The notes under the pieces were generated by a model. That model ran no database searches. It saw only the letters and a list, made by a program, of their open reading frames with translations, and was not told the DNA's origin. The position numbers and the translations under genes are program-made. 64,000 nt of DNA from Bidens hawaiensis (lineage: Eukaryota > Streptophyta > Magnoliopsida > Asterales > Asteraceae), in assembly GCA_021521415.1 (NCBI GenBank), contig JAIQDT010001953.1, forward strand, positions 369,463-433,462, read 5' to 3'. Below are positions 35,640-46,059 of this stretch, one piece after another. Each line of letters starts with the position of its first letter. Position 1 is the first letter of the stretch.

Positions 35640-36490
35640 AGTCAAAACCTGGCTTTAATCATCATGGAAGCCGCTTAAAGCAACAACCTTTATTGATTAT
35701 GAGATTATCTATCTTGTAAGCTCTCGCACAGGGCCGGCCTAGGGGTGTGGCCGGGTAGTCGACGGCCACAGGCCCGACACTCTGCTAGGCCCGAAAAAAA
35801 ATTTAGATTTTTTTTATTTTTATAAAAAAATAATTATGTATAATCAATGTTTCAACATAATTTCATAACCACTAACTTGGTGTAGTGGCAAAGAGATATG
35901 ACATCTAATCAAGAGGTTGTGGGTTCTAGTCTTAGTTGAGACATTTTTATGTTTATTTTTATACACAACTCAAATCACATAACTAAGTAGTAAGTAAGCC
36001 CACTTAAAATTATATTGTTTAAACAAAAAAAAAATGTTTCTTTTACTTAAGGCCTAAAAATATTTTCGCCTTTGGCTAAAAAAAATTTCGTCTTTTCGGA
36101 GCCGGCCCTGCTCTCGCATATGCTACATTCACCAATACATCATTACCACTCAACCCAAACCTGTAACATGAAACATTGGTAAAAAATAAACAAAAAAAGG
36201 TGCAAAAAACACGTTGATTATGTGGGCAATGTCAACTACCCGTCTGCTCTCTTTAAGAGTCTTTTTGCATTGGATGTACCTGTAGCATCAATGCACATTG
36301 ATTTCCCTTCACCTCCACCTTGATCCAAAGAAAATCGAGGATTAAAAAATAAAAGTTTGCATATTTTTAAGCTTTTGTAAAAAGTTAAAACACAAATTAG
36401 CTCATGATAATAAAAAAAAAAGACGCTTTCTTACCTGGCAAGATACACAGTGTGTGACAAAGTTCAGTAGTAGATCCGGTTTCAGTTCCT
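35640..36490 (-). pseudogene. RAD51: Captured RAD51 fragment with introns
   Basis: These are three or four exons of the eukaryotic RecA-type recombinase. The first (36490-36427) codes for GGTETGSTTELCHTLC and ends at a good donor (GTAAGA). The second (about 36335-36247) codes for DQGGGEGKSMCIDATGTS and KRLLKRAD. The third begins after TTACAG at about 36166 and codes for FGLSGNDVLVNVAYARA. It is split by a MITE, and it continues at 35728 with RLLL, a stop, then AASMM. The Walker A loop that should lie between TTE and LCHTLC is missing. The order and exon borders match plant RAD51, so this was copied from genomic DNA. Stops and small deletions rule out function. Confidence 0.85.
35729..36110. 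mobile_element. hAT-like MITE with a tRNA-like interior
   Basis: The ends are CAGGGCCGGCC and (inverted) CAGGGCCGGCTC, with a perfect 8-bp duplication CTCTCGCA (35721-35728 and 36111-36118). It is inserted in the RAD51 exon. At 35880-35937 the segment TTGGTGTAGTGGC and GGTTGTGGGTTCTAGTC resembles the A and B boxes of a tRNA-derived SINE. Confidence 0.9.
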
Positions 36491-37549
36491 CCTATTAAAG
36501 CACGGATAATGTAATACTTATTAGTATGGTGAGGCACTCTACAAGAAAACACAAATATCCAAGCCTCGTTAACTGTCAGTTCATCAGTGCTTTCATTAGT
36601 TAATATTTAACTGTAATATATACCTAAGGCCGTCGAAAAGAGTGTACAACTCTAATTTAGACCATATAAGTGACGCCCTTATCATTGAGGCCACCACCAT
36701 CACCCCTGCTCAAACCAAGATTCAAACTCAACAAATTGGGCAACTAATGCATTGCATATGTAGTAATGCACATTTATTGTGAAACTGTAGTATTACATGA
36801 ATGTATATATTCATATAGTAGGTAAATAATGCACAAAAGCCACTAGATTTTGTTTCAAAACCCAACAAAAAAACAACGTTTGTATAAAATAAAATTCAAT
36901 AACTTACATGTTCTCATGTGGTTAATTTTATTGCAATCTGATACATATATACCATGCCCCTGCTTGTTTACATTTGTCAAAATTAGCAAAAGTAAATAAA
37001 TAAAATTAGTATTAGTATAAAAACACAAATAGGAGGAATTAAATATAAATTGAGGAATTGTTCATTCTAAATCCAGAGTCCAGACAGCCGAACAAAACAA
37101 CTCAAATAGTGAACTCCAAATCAACCGAATAAAAATCCATGTTGTTTTCCCTAATTTGACGGAAACTACCAAAAACAGAAAAAGAAAACCCAGAATAAAT
37201 CCAATCGATGGTGAAATCGTACTTGAAAACATCATTTTAGAAATCGAACAACATATCAAGAAATCAACCTGGAGTCTTTGAAACACCTAAACATCATCAA
37301 AACAAGCAATTAAACGATCTGCTTCCAAGTTTAGGTTAGAGAGAGGTTTGAATTTCAAATCCCAACTTTGGATATAGATAGGTGTGATGCTTTTAGATGT
37401 TTAGGGGCTTTTGAATCACGTCATGGATGGCGGGATATACTGGGTGGTTTTTGAGTCTTACAAAGGGGGTGGTAAAACTCTTTAAATTAAGAGTTTTGTG
37501 TGAAATGACCTTTGTGTCCATCCTATATACATTTTAATATAGTATAGAT

Positions 37550-37583
<34 letters not shown>

Positions 37584-37793
37584 ATGTAAAATATGGTGAT
37601 GACGTGGAAATGTTTTTGGGTGTTTATGGGCTTCCTTATTGAGAATGTTGTTTAAGATTTTGAAGAATATTTACTTTTTTAATGTTGCAGCTGACTGGAC
37701 ATGTTTTTAAAGATTCTTTAAGTTCCTTATTGGTGATGGTCTTAGTATAGATGGTGATAATTATATCAAACCAAAAACACTAATGGATTTTTA

Positions 37794-37974
37794 GGGTGTT
37801 TTATGAAGAGATAGATGATCTGGATGAGAGAGAAAGTATGGTAAAATTCTTTGTGAAAAAAGCTTCAAGAATGTTTTTGTGAGAGGAAACGGAGGAGAGA
37901 GAAGAAAGGAAAAAGAATATATTTTTGTGAGACCAAGTGTCACGTTATACATAAAAATACCAACTAGAACACCC
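37794..37974. mobile_element. Short Tourist-like MITE
   Basis: The ends GGGTGTTTTA and (inverted) GGGTGTTCTA are flanked by TTA (37791-37793, 37975-37977). It is 181 bp with no coding capacity. Confidence 0.75.
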
Positions 37975-37977
37975 TTA

Positions 37978-38555
37978 GACCACCCGTAGTGGTGGAGATT
38001 GAGAGGAGGAGTGAAGGAGATTAGGGAGGAACAAACCCCCCCCCCCCCTATGATCACAAGAATATCATCAATTCATCGAATTTCCCAGATTAAGCTCTCT
38101 TCATCGAATAATAATTCCTTTTAGTTTATAAACAACCCATTTAGACACTTCTAACTCCATAGTTTACTAACTAACTTAATAATCGCGAGACCATTTGGTA
38201 AAATGTAAGGTTCAAATTACCATTTTTCATACGTATTGCAATTAGTGACATTTTTACCATAAATTTCATTCAAACACAATTCAATGGTGATAATTATCAT
38301 TTGTAAAACAATAACCCGGGCTTAAAATGATATCTAAAACCTAACTTGGAACCACATACACTAGGACTTAGATTTACCCTAATATAATCTTAGAATCGAT
38401 TACAAGATAATGCAAACAAAATAAAAGATTCTAGTTCAGCTAAACTAATGTATTACAATAATTATACATACACATAAGTCAGTTAAGTTTTTAATAACAC
38501 AAACATTGACAGCTAAACAGTTGTTAATAAATTTTACATTGACGGTTAGTTGTTT
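37978..38555. other. Intergenic DNA
   Basis: A small palindrome CCACCCGTAGTGGTGG follows the MITE (from about 37980), and a C13 run lies at 38036-38048. The remainder is AT-rich and I see nothing in it. Confidence 0.5.
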
Positions 38556-40067
38556 TGTCACACCTCAACCTATGGCGGAATATTGGAGCGCAAATGATTG
38601 CACGGTAGCTCACAAGACACTAACATCAAAATAGTAACAATAACTAATCATTTAATTTAAATATTCAAATACATCACACAATCCAAAACATTATCCAAAC
38701 TTAAACAAAATTCAAAACAAATAATAAAATTTAGATAAATGTTGATATCCTAAAGGTATCATCTACTTACTTCAAACTTCATTCATCCAATATAAACACC
38801 TGCAATATTCGTAAAAATATATATTTGTCAACACATCGGTTGGTGAGCAAAACATAAATTTTTGATATATATAACATCATAAATAACAATTTAATACGGG
38901 TGTGGTAACTACAACAATTAATTGAAATATAACAAATAAAATTCGTTCATCATAACACTAAGACAAGCTACTAAGATGGGTTTTTGATCATACTAATGAG
39001 GATGAGGGCACCAACAATATAGCATTAAACAATTAAACACCTTGACAAATAATCATATAACAATTAACAAGCAACTACACGTAATAGCATTATTATGAAT
39101 TTTGGTTGACGATTCGTTTAAACTAAATAATATAGTTTGTGGTACGCACAAAATAAAGCGGAAAAATGGGTGTAAATTACTCACCTTAGAAAGTTGGTGA
39201 GTGAAAGAATATAAATAATTAGAAGAAAACCCTCTTAAGCGAGCGGACCAAACCAAACTTGAGAAAACCCTAAAATTCAAATATTACAAAGTTAAAATAA
39301 AACTAAAACGAAAAAGAATTAATATTAAAATATGATATTTAACATAAAAATAAAGAAAACGAACTTTAAGTGAGTGTTCGGTTCGGTTCGTACGCGGCCC
39401 GAATGTCGTTACGAGGTCGAATTCGGATCCAACACGTCCAAAACATAATTATAAACATAAATTATTGAAATGTTAGAAGCTAAATCGGGTCAATTCTTAG
39501 TGAAATTGAAAATCCTCAATTAGTTCATGATATAAACCCTAAATTGAGTTTGATTAAACTGAACATGAAATCCCTCAAATCCTTATTTGAGGGATTTCAT
39601 TCTAGGGTTTATAACAATTCATAAAAACCAAAACTTACCCATCAATTGAAAGAGAAACTAATTGATTATGATTAAAGACACCCGTTTGACTTTGTGTGGT
39701 CGACTCTTAATAACACTTGAATTGAGCTTAAATTCGCGAACGCAGAGGAGATTTGAGAGTGTGTAGCAAATTATGAACAAAATACATACCTTGTATTTAT
39801 AGGAGTCGGATTCCAACGCGTGTTTATCACGAATTTAGAGATAAACCCACCTTTGAACTTTGAACAAAAGATGATCCTAGATTGAAGATAATACTTGATT
39901 ACTCCAAGATTATATTCATTGTTTTGAGATACGATTTCATTCAAGAACATTCCCGAACCTTGAATTTGAATTAAAACACATTTAGGATAAGGATTAAACC
40001 ATAAACGAGCTGAAAAACAGGATAAACGAGCTGAACTTCGAAGCACAACGAACCAGTTATTGTTGTA
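38556..40067 (-). repeat. Diverged, inverted LTR relic of the array family
   Basis: The start TGTCACACCTCAACCTATGG is the reverse complement of the array LTR end with few changes. Other shared landmarks are ACAAGACACTAA near 38612 and GATCATACTAATGAGGATG near 38987. A TATA box on the minus strand (TATAAATACAAGG) lies near 39790. The far boundary is not clear; it meets the solo LTR at 40068. Confidence 0.55.
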
Positions 40068-41059
40068 TGTAACGACCCAATTTTTGAGAAAATAATATAA
40101 TGAAAATTTTATTATAAAAAAATGTTTAATTATTATTTGGTTAGATAGTAAAAAAGAGGGCTTTACATGAATATGGACTTAAGGGATGTATTAAAAATGG
40201 GCTTAGGAAATGGATGTGGGCTTATGTACCATGGGCTTGAGGTATATAAATACCTTAAACCTTCCATAAACCGTAAAACATACTCCATCCACCCATTTCA
40301 CCTACACCTTCAAATACATACACTCCATATTTTGAGATCCAAGAACAAGATCCAAGTTGGTTTAATGATTCTTGCGTCCAAATAACAAGCAAACGTTCAA
40401 GATTTAAGTCGGTTCAAGGTACGTTTTAAGATAAAGCTTGTTTGTTCATGTTAGGTTTGTTAAGGATTTTAAGATCTAGCTAAATCGGGTTTTAAATTGA
40501 TAAAGTTCAAGCTTAGTCTAAACGAGTTAGATACTTGAATGATAAAGGTAATAAAATAATGTTTATATGATCCGCTAACTTAGTTAACTAGATTTAACTA
40601 AGTTATCTAACCTAGTTAGTTGAGTTAATTTATTGAGCTCAATTAACTAATACCTATGTGTTAAACATTTAGTCGTGTCTAGTTGAATAAGGGAATCACT
40701 ATTTATTTCGGGACACACATGACCCAGGTGAGTTCTAGCCCCCTTTTTCCTTTAAACGTTTTTGGGGCTATATGCATACTCATATGTGAAATAATTGATA
40801 TACGTAATATTAATTAATGAAGTATATCTTGTAAGAACGTGTTCATAAATTAATTTATTAATATATACTTTAATGATAGTTGATAGAACAGAAAGAGTTA
40901 GGAGCAAGCCCTACTAATACTTGTGCAGAATGTTTATATGAATGAAAATGTGTATGAATGTTATATGTATGGAAGAATGGGTACGTGTTCATGTGTAGAG
41001 CCTTCGGGCCTCATGCATGCACAATAAGTTAGGATGACAAATCCATCTAACTTTATATG

Positions 41060-41153
41060 GCTCGGTTATGAGCAAGGAAAGATGGCTCGGTTATAAGCAA
41101 GAAGAGGAGGCTCGGTTATGAGCAAGAATAGGAGGCTCTGTTATGAGCAAGCA
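41060..41153 (+). repeat. 25-bp minisatellite in the solo LTR
   Basis: The unit GGCTCGGTTATGAGCAAG plus seven variable bases is repeated almost four times, starting at 41060, 41085, 41110 and 41135. Confidence 0.85.
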
Positions 41154-41434
41154 TGTATGAACCTAGTTATGAAATGATAGATAGACCAACACAGAGAAAG
41201 TAAATAATGATGAATAAGAAAGGTTATGCTATGTATGAATGTTCGAAATATGAGATTTATTTATAAATCATATTTTATGACACGATAGAAATGTTAGAAC
41301 TCACTCAGCGTGTAGCTGACTTTTAGTATGCATGCAGATATCGTCGATGACGTGGTGATCTTGAGGTGCGTACGAGGCTATCCATATTGAAGATTAGTTA
41401 TAGAAAGAAAAATGCGGTTTTTATTTTCGGTTTT

Positions 41435-41667
41435 TCCCTGTGGTTTGTCCAAATCTGCGGTTTATTCCAATAGTTTCAAATATGTGATTTTCATCCCTGT
41501 GGTTTCATTTCACTTGCAATTTAACCCGAGCACACTAACCCCATTAAGTCTGGTCGTTAAACCTATCAGTGTGACCCTCACGTGAGGGGAGGTTTTGTCA
41601 TTTTGGACGAAAATCACAGATTTGAAACTATTTGACTAAAACCACATATTTGGACAAACCACAGGGA
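41435..41667. mobile_element. Inverted-repeat element in the solo LTR
   Basis: TCCCTGTGGTTTGTCCAAAT (41435-41454) is a perfect inverted match to 41648-41667, and weaker pairing extends outward to about 41408 and 41690. The type is common as short dispersed repeats in plants. A target duplication was not found. Confidence 0.7.
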
Positions 41668-41782
41668 CAAAAATCGTAGTTTTCTCAAAAGTTTTAGTTC
41701 CGCTGCTATGATGTAACAAACTCAGTTTACGAGTAAATCCAACGTCCAATGTAGGGCACTAGGCCCGGGGCCTTACAATGTA

Positions 41783-42579
41783 GCATGATCGCGTCGCGCG
41801 GCCACATCAGCCTCTTTCGTTCGGCTTGGTGAGGTGGTATTCTTCTGCAGTTCTGTTTTTGACATAACCAGCCCCTGTATTTTGTAACTTTGATTCGAAT
41901 TATTAAAACTTGATATATAAAATACGTTAACAAGTTATAAAGATACTAATACATGACAAATGAATAAAATACATTTCCATTAATAATCCAAGACCCGAAT
42001 TATAGTACAGGACGGGTGCAACGAAAACAAAAAATAACGGATGTTACATGTTTAGCAATGGTAACATCTTTAATTACTTCTACATAGAAATATTGCAACT
42101 CCCAACAGTTGTAACTCTCTTATGACTAGTGACTTCCTCAAGGTCACTGGTGATTTTTGTCAGTCACAAGTTATGCCAGTTGAAACTTACTATCCTTAAT
42201 AACATCTAGACATTTCTAAACAATCATTCCTTCATCACTTCAATAGTTCAATTGTATATCAAGTTTCACAAAGCTTCCATGTAAACATTATGAAGTTGAA
42301 ACATAATGAAAAATTTCATTTGACAAGAACATAATATAATCATCACTTACCACTATTCACAAGCAGTTGGCAAATACTTTGTATATTTGTATTATCAGCT
42401 ACAAGAAATATTTACCACAACACAATTAATACCCCTTTTACAAGTTACTAGAATTTATACTTTGAAAATTGGCATGTTACATCCCAAAGATCATTTCTTA
42501 TTTTATTAAACACTAGATGGGTGCATGAGTGATGCAGCGAGTGTTTGAACACAGACCCTGGTAATTATGTAATAATTAT
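41783..42579. other. Intergenic DNA
   Basis: No gene is supported. ACTAGATGGGTGCATGAGTG at 42512 resembles the inverted 3' end of the Helitron at 32959 and may be a decayed Helitron terminus. Confidence 0.35.
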
Positions 42580-42778
42580 GGGTGTTCATGATTCGGTTTG
42601 AAACCTTACAACCATTTAAATCGGTCATCGGTAAGTTTCACGGTTGGTTTTTTCTTTAACTTTCTGTTTCAATTTTTAACAGTTTAGTTTCAATTTTGGA
42701 AACAAATAATCGTTACTAACAGTTTGGCTTGTATGTTTAACTTAAAAACCGTCAAAACCGACATGAACATGAACACCC
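42580..42778. mobile_element. Short inverted-repeat MITE
   Basis: GGGTGTTCATG with GATTCGGTTTG at the left pairs with AAAACCGACATG and CATGAACACCC at the right. The 199-bp element has no coding capacity. The duplication is not clear. Confidence 0.6.
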
Positions 42779-43404
42779 ATACATAACATGATAATTTTTT
42801 TAATTGAAAAAACTCCAACAATATCATACTCAAATTAAAAAGAATAAAATGCTCGTTTTTATGATGCAACATTTTTCAAAAAAATATTAACGTATGAAAA
42901 GCTTATATCGATTTAAAAATTGTGGGAGTAGTTGGTTTAAAATTAAAATAAATAGCAGTAACACTGTGTTCCCAAGTTTAATTATGGAGAGAAAGGAAAA
43001 AAAAGTGAGAGGAATTAAGGGAGAAATGGTGTTCCATAGAATTTTTATGAAATAAAAGGAAAAGAATGGAAAGGAAATAAAGAGGAAATTGATGGTTTTT
43101 ATTTTCTTTCCAAATTGGAGAGAATTAGAGAGAAATGAAAGAAAAAAGGTTATAATTACTCTCTTGCCCTCACCTATAAATATTAGGTCATATGTTATTC
43201 AATCAAACCTGTCGTTATTCTTCGTAACTCCGACGCCCAAGCATAGCCACAAGCCACAAATGCTTCACAATGCTCGTTTCCTTTCTTCTTTTATCAAGGT
43301 ATTCTTAATTTAACCTTAGCACTTTGTTATCCTTTTGTATATAACTAGTAGATTCACCTGACGCAACCGGAGCTATTTCGGTTTGGTACCAAATCAGTTC
43401 TATT
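42779..43404. other. Intergenic DNA
   Basis: This is AT- and purine-rich (AAGGAAAAAAAAGTG near 42995). ACTAGTAGATTCACCTGACG at 43347 could be another decayed Helitron end. Nothing else is seen. Confidence 0.35.
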
Positions 43405-44229
43405 TTAGTTCAGTTGATATAGAGGTAGGGTACCAAAAAGACCCAAATACCCTTAAGTACCACCCGCGGGTCAAAGGGAAACCCCTTATATGCCACCCGC
43501 AGGACATATGGATCACCCGCATAGCTCAGTAAAGGAGGAACAATGTTATGTCCTAAGGACCATGCACGGAAGCATTCAAGCACCCTTAAAAGTCATCAGT
43601 AGGATAACATATCCACCCGCTAAGATGACCGAAAGACTATGCCACAGGACAGCTGTAATTAACCAATTACCTTCTAGAAGATTTACCAAGATCCTTTCTT
43701 GGAGAATACGTGACCCACTAACCAATGAATGGAAGACAGCTGGCCAGGTTGTTATAACCGTGCACATGACCAGATATATTTCGTCCTATCATAAAGAGAC
43801 GCGTGTCCAGGTTGTTATATCCATGCACATGCAACGTATAATCCAACCTATTACATGAGGACACGTGTCCAGGCGGTTACGAGAGATCTTCTAGAACGGG
43901 TCAGCTGGCCCAATCATATTCCCATACTCTTCACTATAAATACTCTCTCAATCTGCATGAGGTATTCATTCACTCTTCACGATCTACTAAAAATACTTAA
44001 GCACTTTCACTCCTTTATGACGGTACTTATGCTCACGCCGGAGGGTGGTTACGGGAAGAACCCCCCTCTTGTCCTTCCCGTAACGAGCTCACAGTGCTTG
44101 TTTTGCAGGTTTCTGTCACTAGACTTCCATAGGTTGTGCTCATATCGTAGTTGGTTGTTGTTTGTATTCTACCATGTGGACTTATTAGATCCGGGACCTG
44201 TTAAGGGGATTGGATCGGTGTTTCTTCAT
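43405..44229 (+). repeat. Probable 5' LTR of a Tat-type Ty3/gypsy element
   Basis: This non-coding DNA precedes the gag and ends near a weak primer site (TGGCTCCATCCG at 44230). It has three imperfect ~65-bp repeats (CCAGGTTGTTATA(A/T)CC type, 43740-43880) and a TATA-like TATAAATACTCTC at about 43936. A perfect 11-bp hairpin lies at 44048-44084. Neither end can be proved because no 3' LTR is found. Confidence 0.45.
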
Positions 44230-44271
44230 TGGCTCCATCCGTTTTGTTGTTAGAACTGCAAGAGTTTTCTG

Positions 44272-45789
44272 TTGGTTTTTGGTTCGTACGATATGAGTAA
44301 GCTTCCTGAAGGGCCGATGGAAACCTCTATATTTGCTAGACGCATTGATGATATTGAGGAACCTGTAGGTTCCACTCTGGGTGACCTAGGGCATGTCACG
44401 GCACCTGGAGGCCCTACTCCAACGGACCTAGGGCATGTCACTGCACCAGGAGGTTCCAATTCTGGCAATCCGGGGAGAATCAAGAGAGAAAATCGCCGGA
44501 CTCATACAGAATTAGGTCTAGAAGATGATTCTGTTGATTCTGAACCGGTGAGAACTCATCATCATAGCTCCAAAGCTAGGGGACCCTTATCTCCTGATGA
44601 GTGGTTCCGAATTCAGCAAGAGAATGTTAATGCCGAGTACGAGCGAAGGGTGCGTGAAGAGCGACTCCATGATCGTACTCTGACTTATGATGAAACTCCC
44701 GGGAGGTCTCCTTCTCCTCCTGCAACAGTGAGGAGGAGTCAGATCCGTCACAGTGTTCAGACGGAAAGAGACCCTAGGAAAGTTTGGAGAAAGCATGACC
44801 GTCCTCGCATGGTCATGCGTGTGCCCGCCTACCGAGACGAGTATGACAGTTACGATCCGTTATATCGTCTAGGTGATATCAATTACTACAGCGGCGATAA
44901 CAAACTTCATTCGCATGAAGGAATTAGCCGTCCGCAGGCGGTAGTCCGTCAAACCGAATACCATAGTGATACGGAGGAGGACTTTACCAAGCTGAATCGT
45001 CCTATAGCCTTCGCTGAAAAATCAAAGTTTATTGCACGTATTGCAACTTCCCCATTCCCGGTCAATGCGAAAATCCCAACATCCGTAGGAAATACGATGG
45101 GATTACTGATCCTAGTGACCACTTACTGAACTTTGTGGCTGTAGGAGGAGTCAGTGGTTGGACTCTTCCCTACTGGTGCTACATGTTCGCATTAACATTC
45201 ACTGGTGCAGCACGGGAGTGGTTTGAGAAGCTTCGGGATGGAAAAATCACGAGCTGGGATGACTTTGTAGCCAAATTTTCCAAGGACTCCAGTCAGCTAG
45301 AAAAAACACACTCGCGATCCATACAAAATATTAGACGTGGTTAGGCAGAATAATGAGTCTATTGAAGACTTCATTACCCGGTTTAACAATGAGAGTCTCA
45401 ATATTGGCGGCGTGAGTGAAGACATGTTGCGGGGAGCCTTCCGCAAAAATGTAAAGAGTGATGAGTTGATTTGGACCCTAACTGGAAGGGATGGAATGCC
45501 CACGTCTTGGGATGAAATTATGTCCGCAACGAAGCTGTTCGCAAGGACTCAAAAGACTTTGGCAACCGATAGTCAAAAGCAGAACTTAAAGGTTGAATTC
45601 CAGACTCCGCGGCCGAACAAACAGGCAAAGGGGATAATTTGGTCTAGACTCCAACCCTCTGCAAAATCATCAAAACAATTTGATGCCAGGTCTTTGATTG
45701 GCAACAAAAACAAGGCAAATTCTTTAGCACGGGTCAGCAATAACTGGACCCCACTGTCGAAGACTCCTGCTGAAATCCTCACCACATAA
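44272..45789 (+). pseudogene. gag of the Tat-type element
   Basis: The hydrophilic N-terminal half (44272-45129) contains a 13-residue tandem repeat with DLGHVTAPGG twice. After a frame shift near 45090 the capsid core follows (ALTFTGAAREWFEKL, about 45186-45330). A second shift near 45330 leads to the C-terminal part (IEDFITRFNNESL). At least two shifts break it. The arrangement of a long N-terminus before the capsid core fits Tat/Ogre-type elements. Confidence 0.8.
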
Positions 45790-46059
45790 AACATGAACTT
45801 TAGGAAACCGTAGCCACTCACTAGGAGATCGTTCCTTGATTCTAAGAAGCACTGTTCGTTTCATGATGACATAGGTCACAATACGAACGAGTGTATAGCA
45901 TTAAAAAAATTGAGGCGGTTGTGAAATCAGGGAAATTTGGACACTTGGTCAAGGGTGCAAGACCAGGGACTGGTAAAGCTCCCACGCGGGATAACTAGGG
46001 CCCGCCCAAGAAACAAGTTAAAGACCTGAACGTCCATATGATCCAAGGCGGATACAAAG

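Larger units (their letters stand above)
32959..37548 (-). mobile_element. Non-autonomous Helitron with captured gene fragments
   Basis: Read on the minus strand, it begins TCTATACTATATTAAAATG (37548 down). It ends with a hairpin CCCGCCGCATCACGCGGG followed by TACCCCACTAG at 32959. It lies between A and T, the Helitron target, with no duplication. No Rep/helicase is coded. It carries RAD51 exons (35640-36490) and another exon-like piece (35340-35455), all on the element's own strand. The part 32963-35335 is AT-rich with TTTCGGTTCGG repeats at 33960-34375 and no gene that I recognise. The part 36500-37500 holds an unexplained ORF (37062-37286). Confidence 0.82.
32712..37741. mobile_element. 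Tourist-like element split by a Helitron
   Basis: The left end GACCATCTCCAATTGG and the inverted right end GACCATCACCAATAAGG are flanked by TTA (32709-32711 and 37742-37744). Without the Helitron it would be about 440 bp long. It abuts the previous MITE and shares its TTA. Confidence 0.8.
40068..41777 (+). repeat. Solo LTR of the second family
   Basis: It starts TGTAACGACCC and ends GGGGCCTTACA, flanked by TTGTA and ATGTA (4 of 5 bases match). A TATA box (TATATAAATACC) lies near 40242. It shares internal landmarks with 13794-15962. No primer site or coding region follows it, so it is a solo LTR formed by LTR-LTR recombination. Confidence 0.75.

Noticed and set aside
37978..38300. A further Tourist-like element starting GACCACCCGTAGTGG
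   Set aside because: No matching right end with TTA was found, and the motif is a small palindrome by itself.
43200..43330. Short gene start before the Tat-type LTR
   Set aside because: The frame is short, lacks a recognisable domain and is not followed by a consistent exon.
42511..43370. A second Helitron between ACTAGATGGG and ACTAGTAGATT
   Set aside because: Both motifs look like the same (3') end in the same orientation, no 5' TC end was found, and the hairpins are weak.
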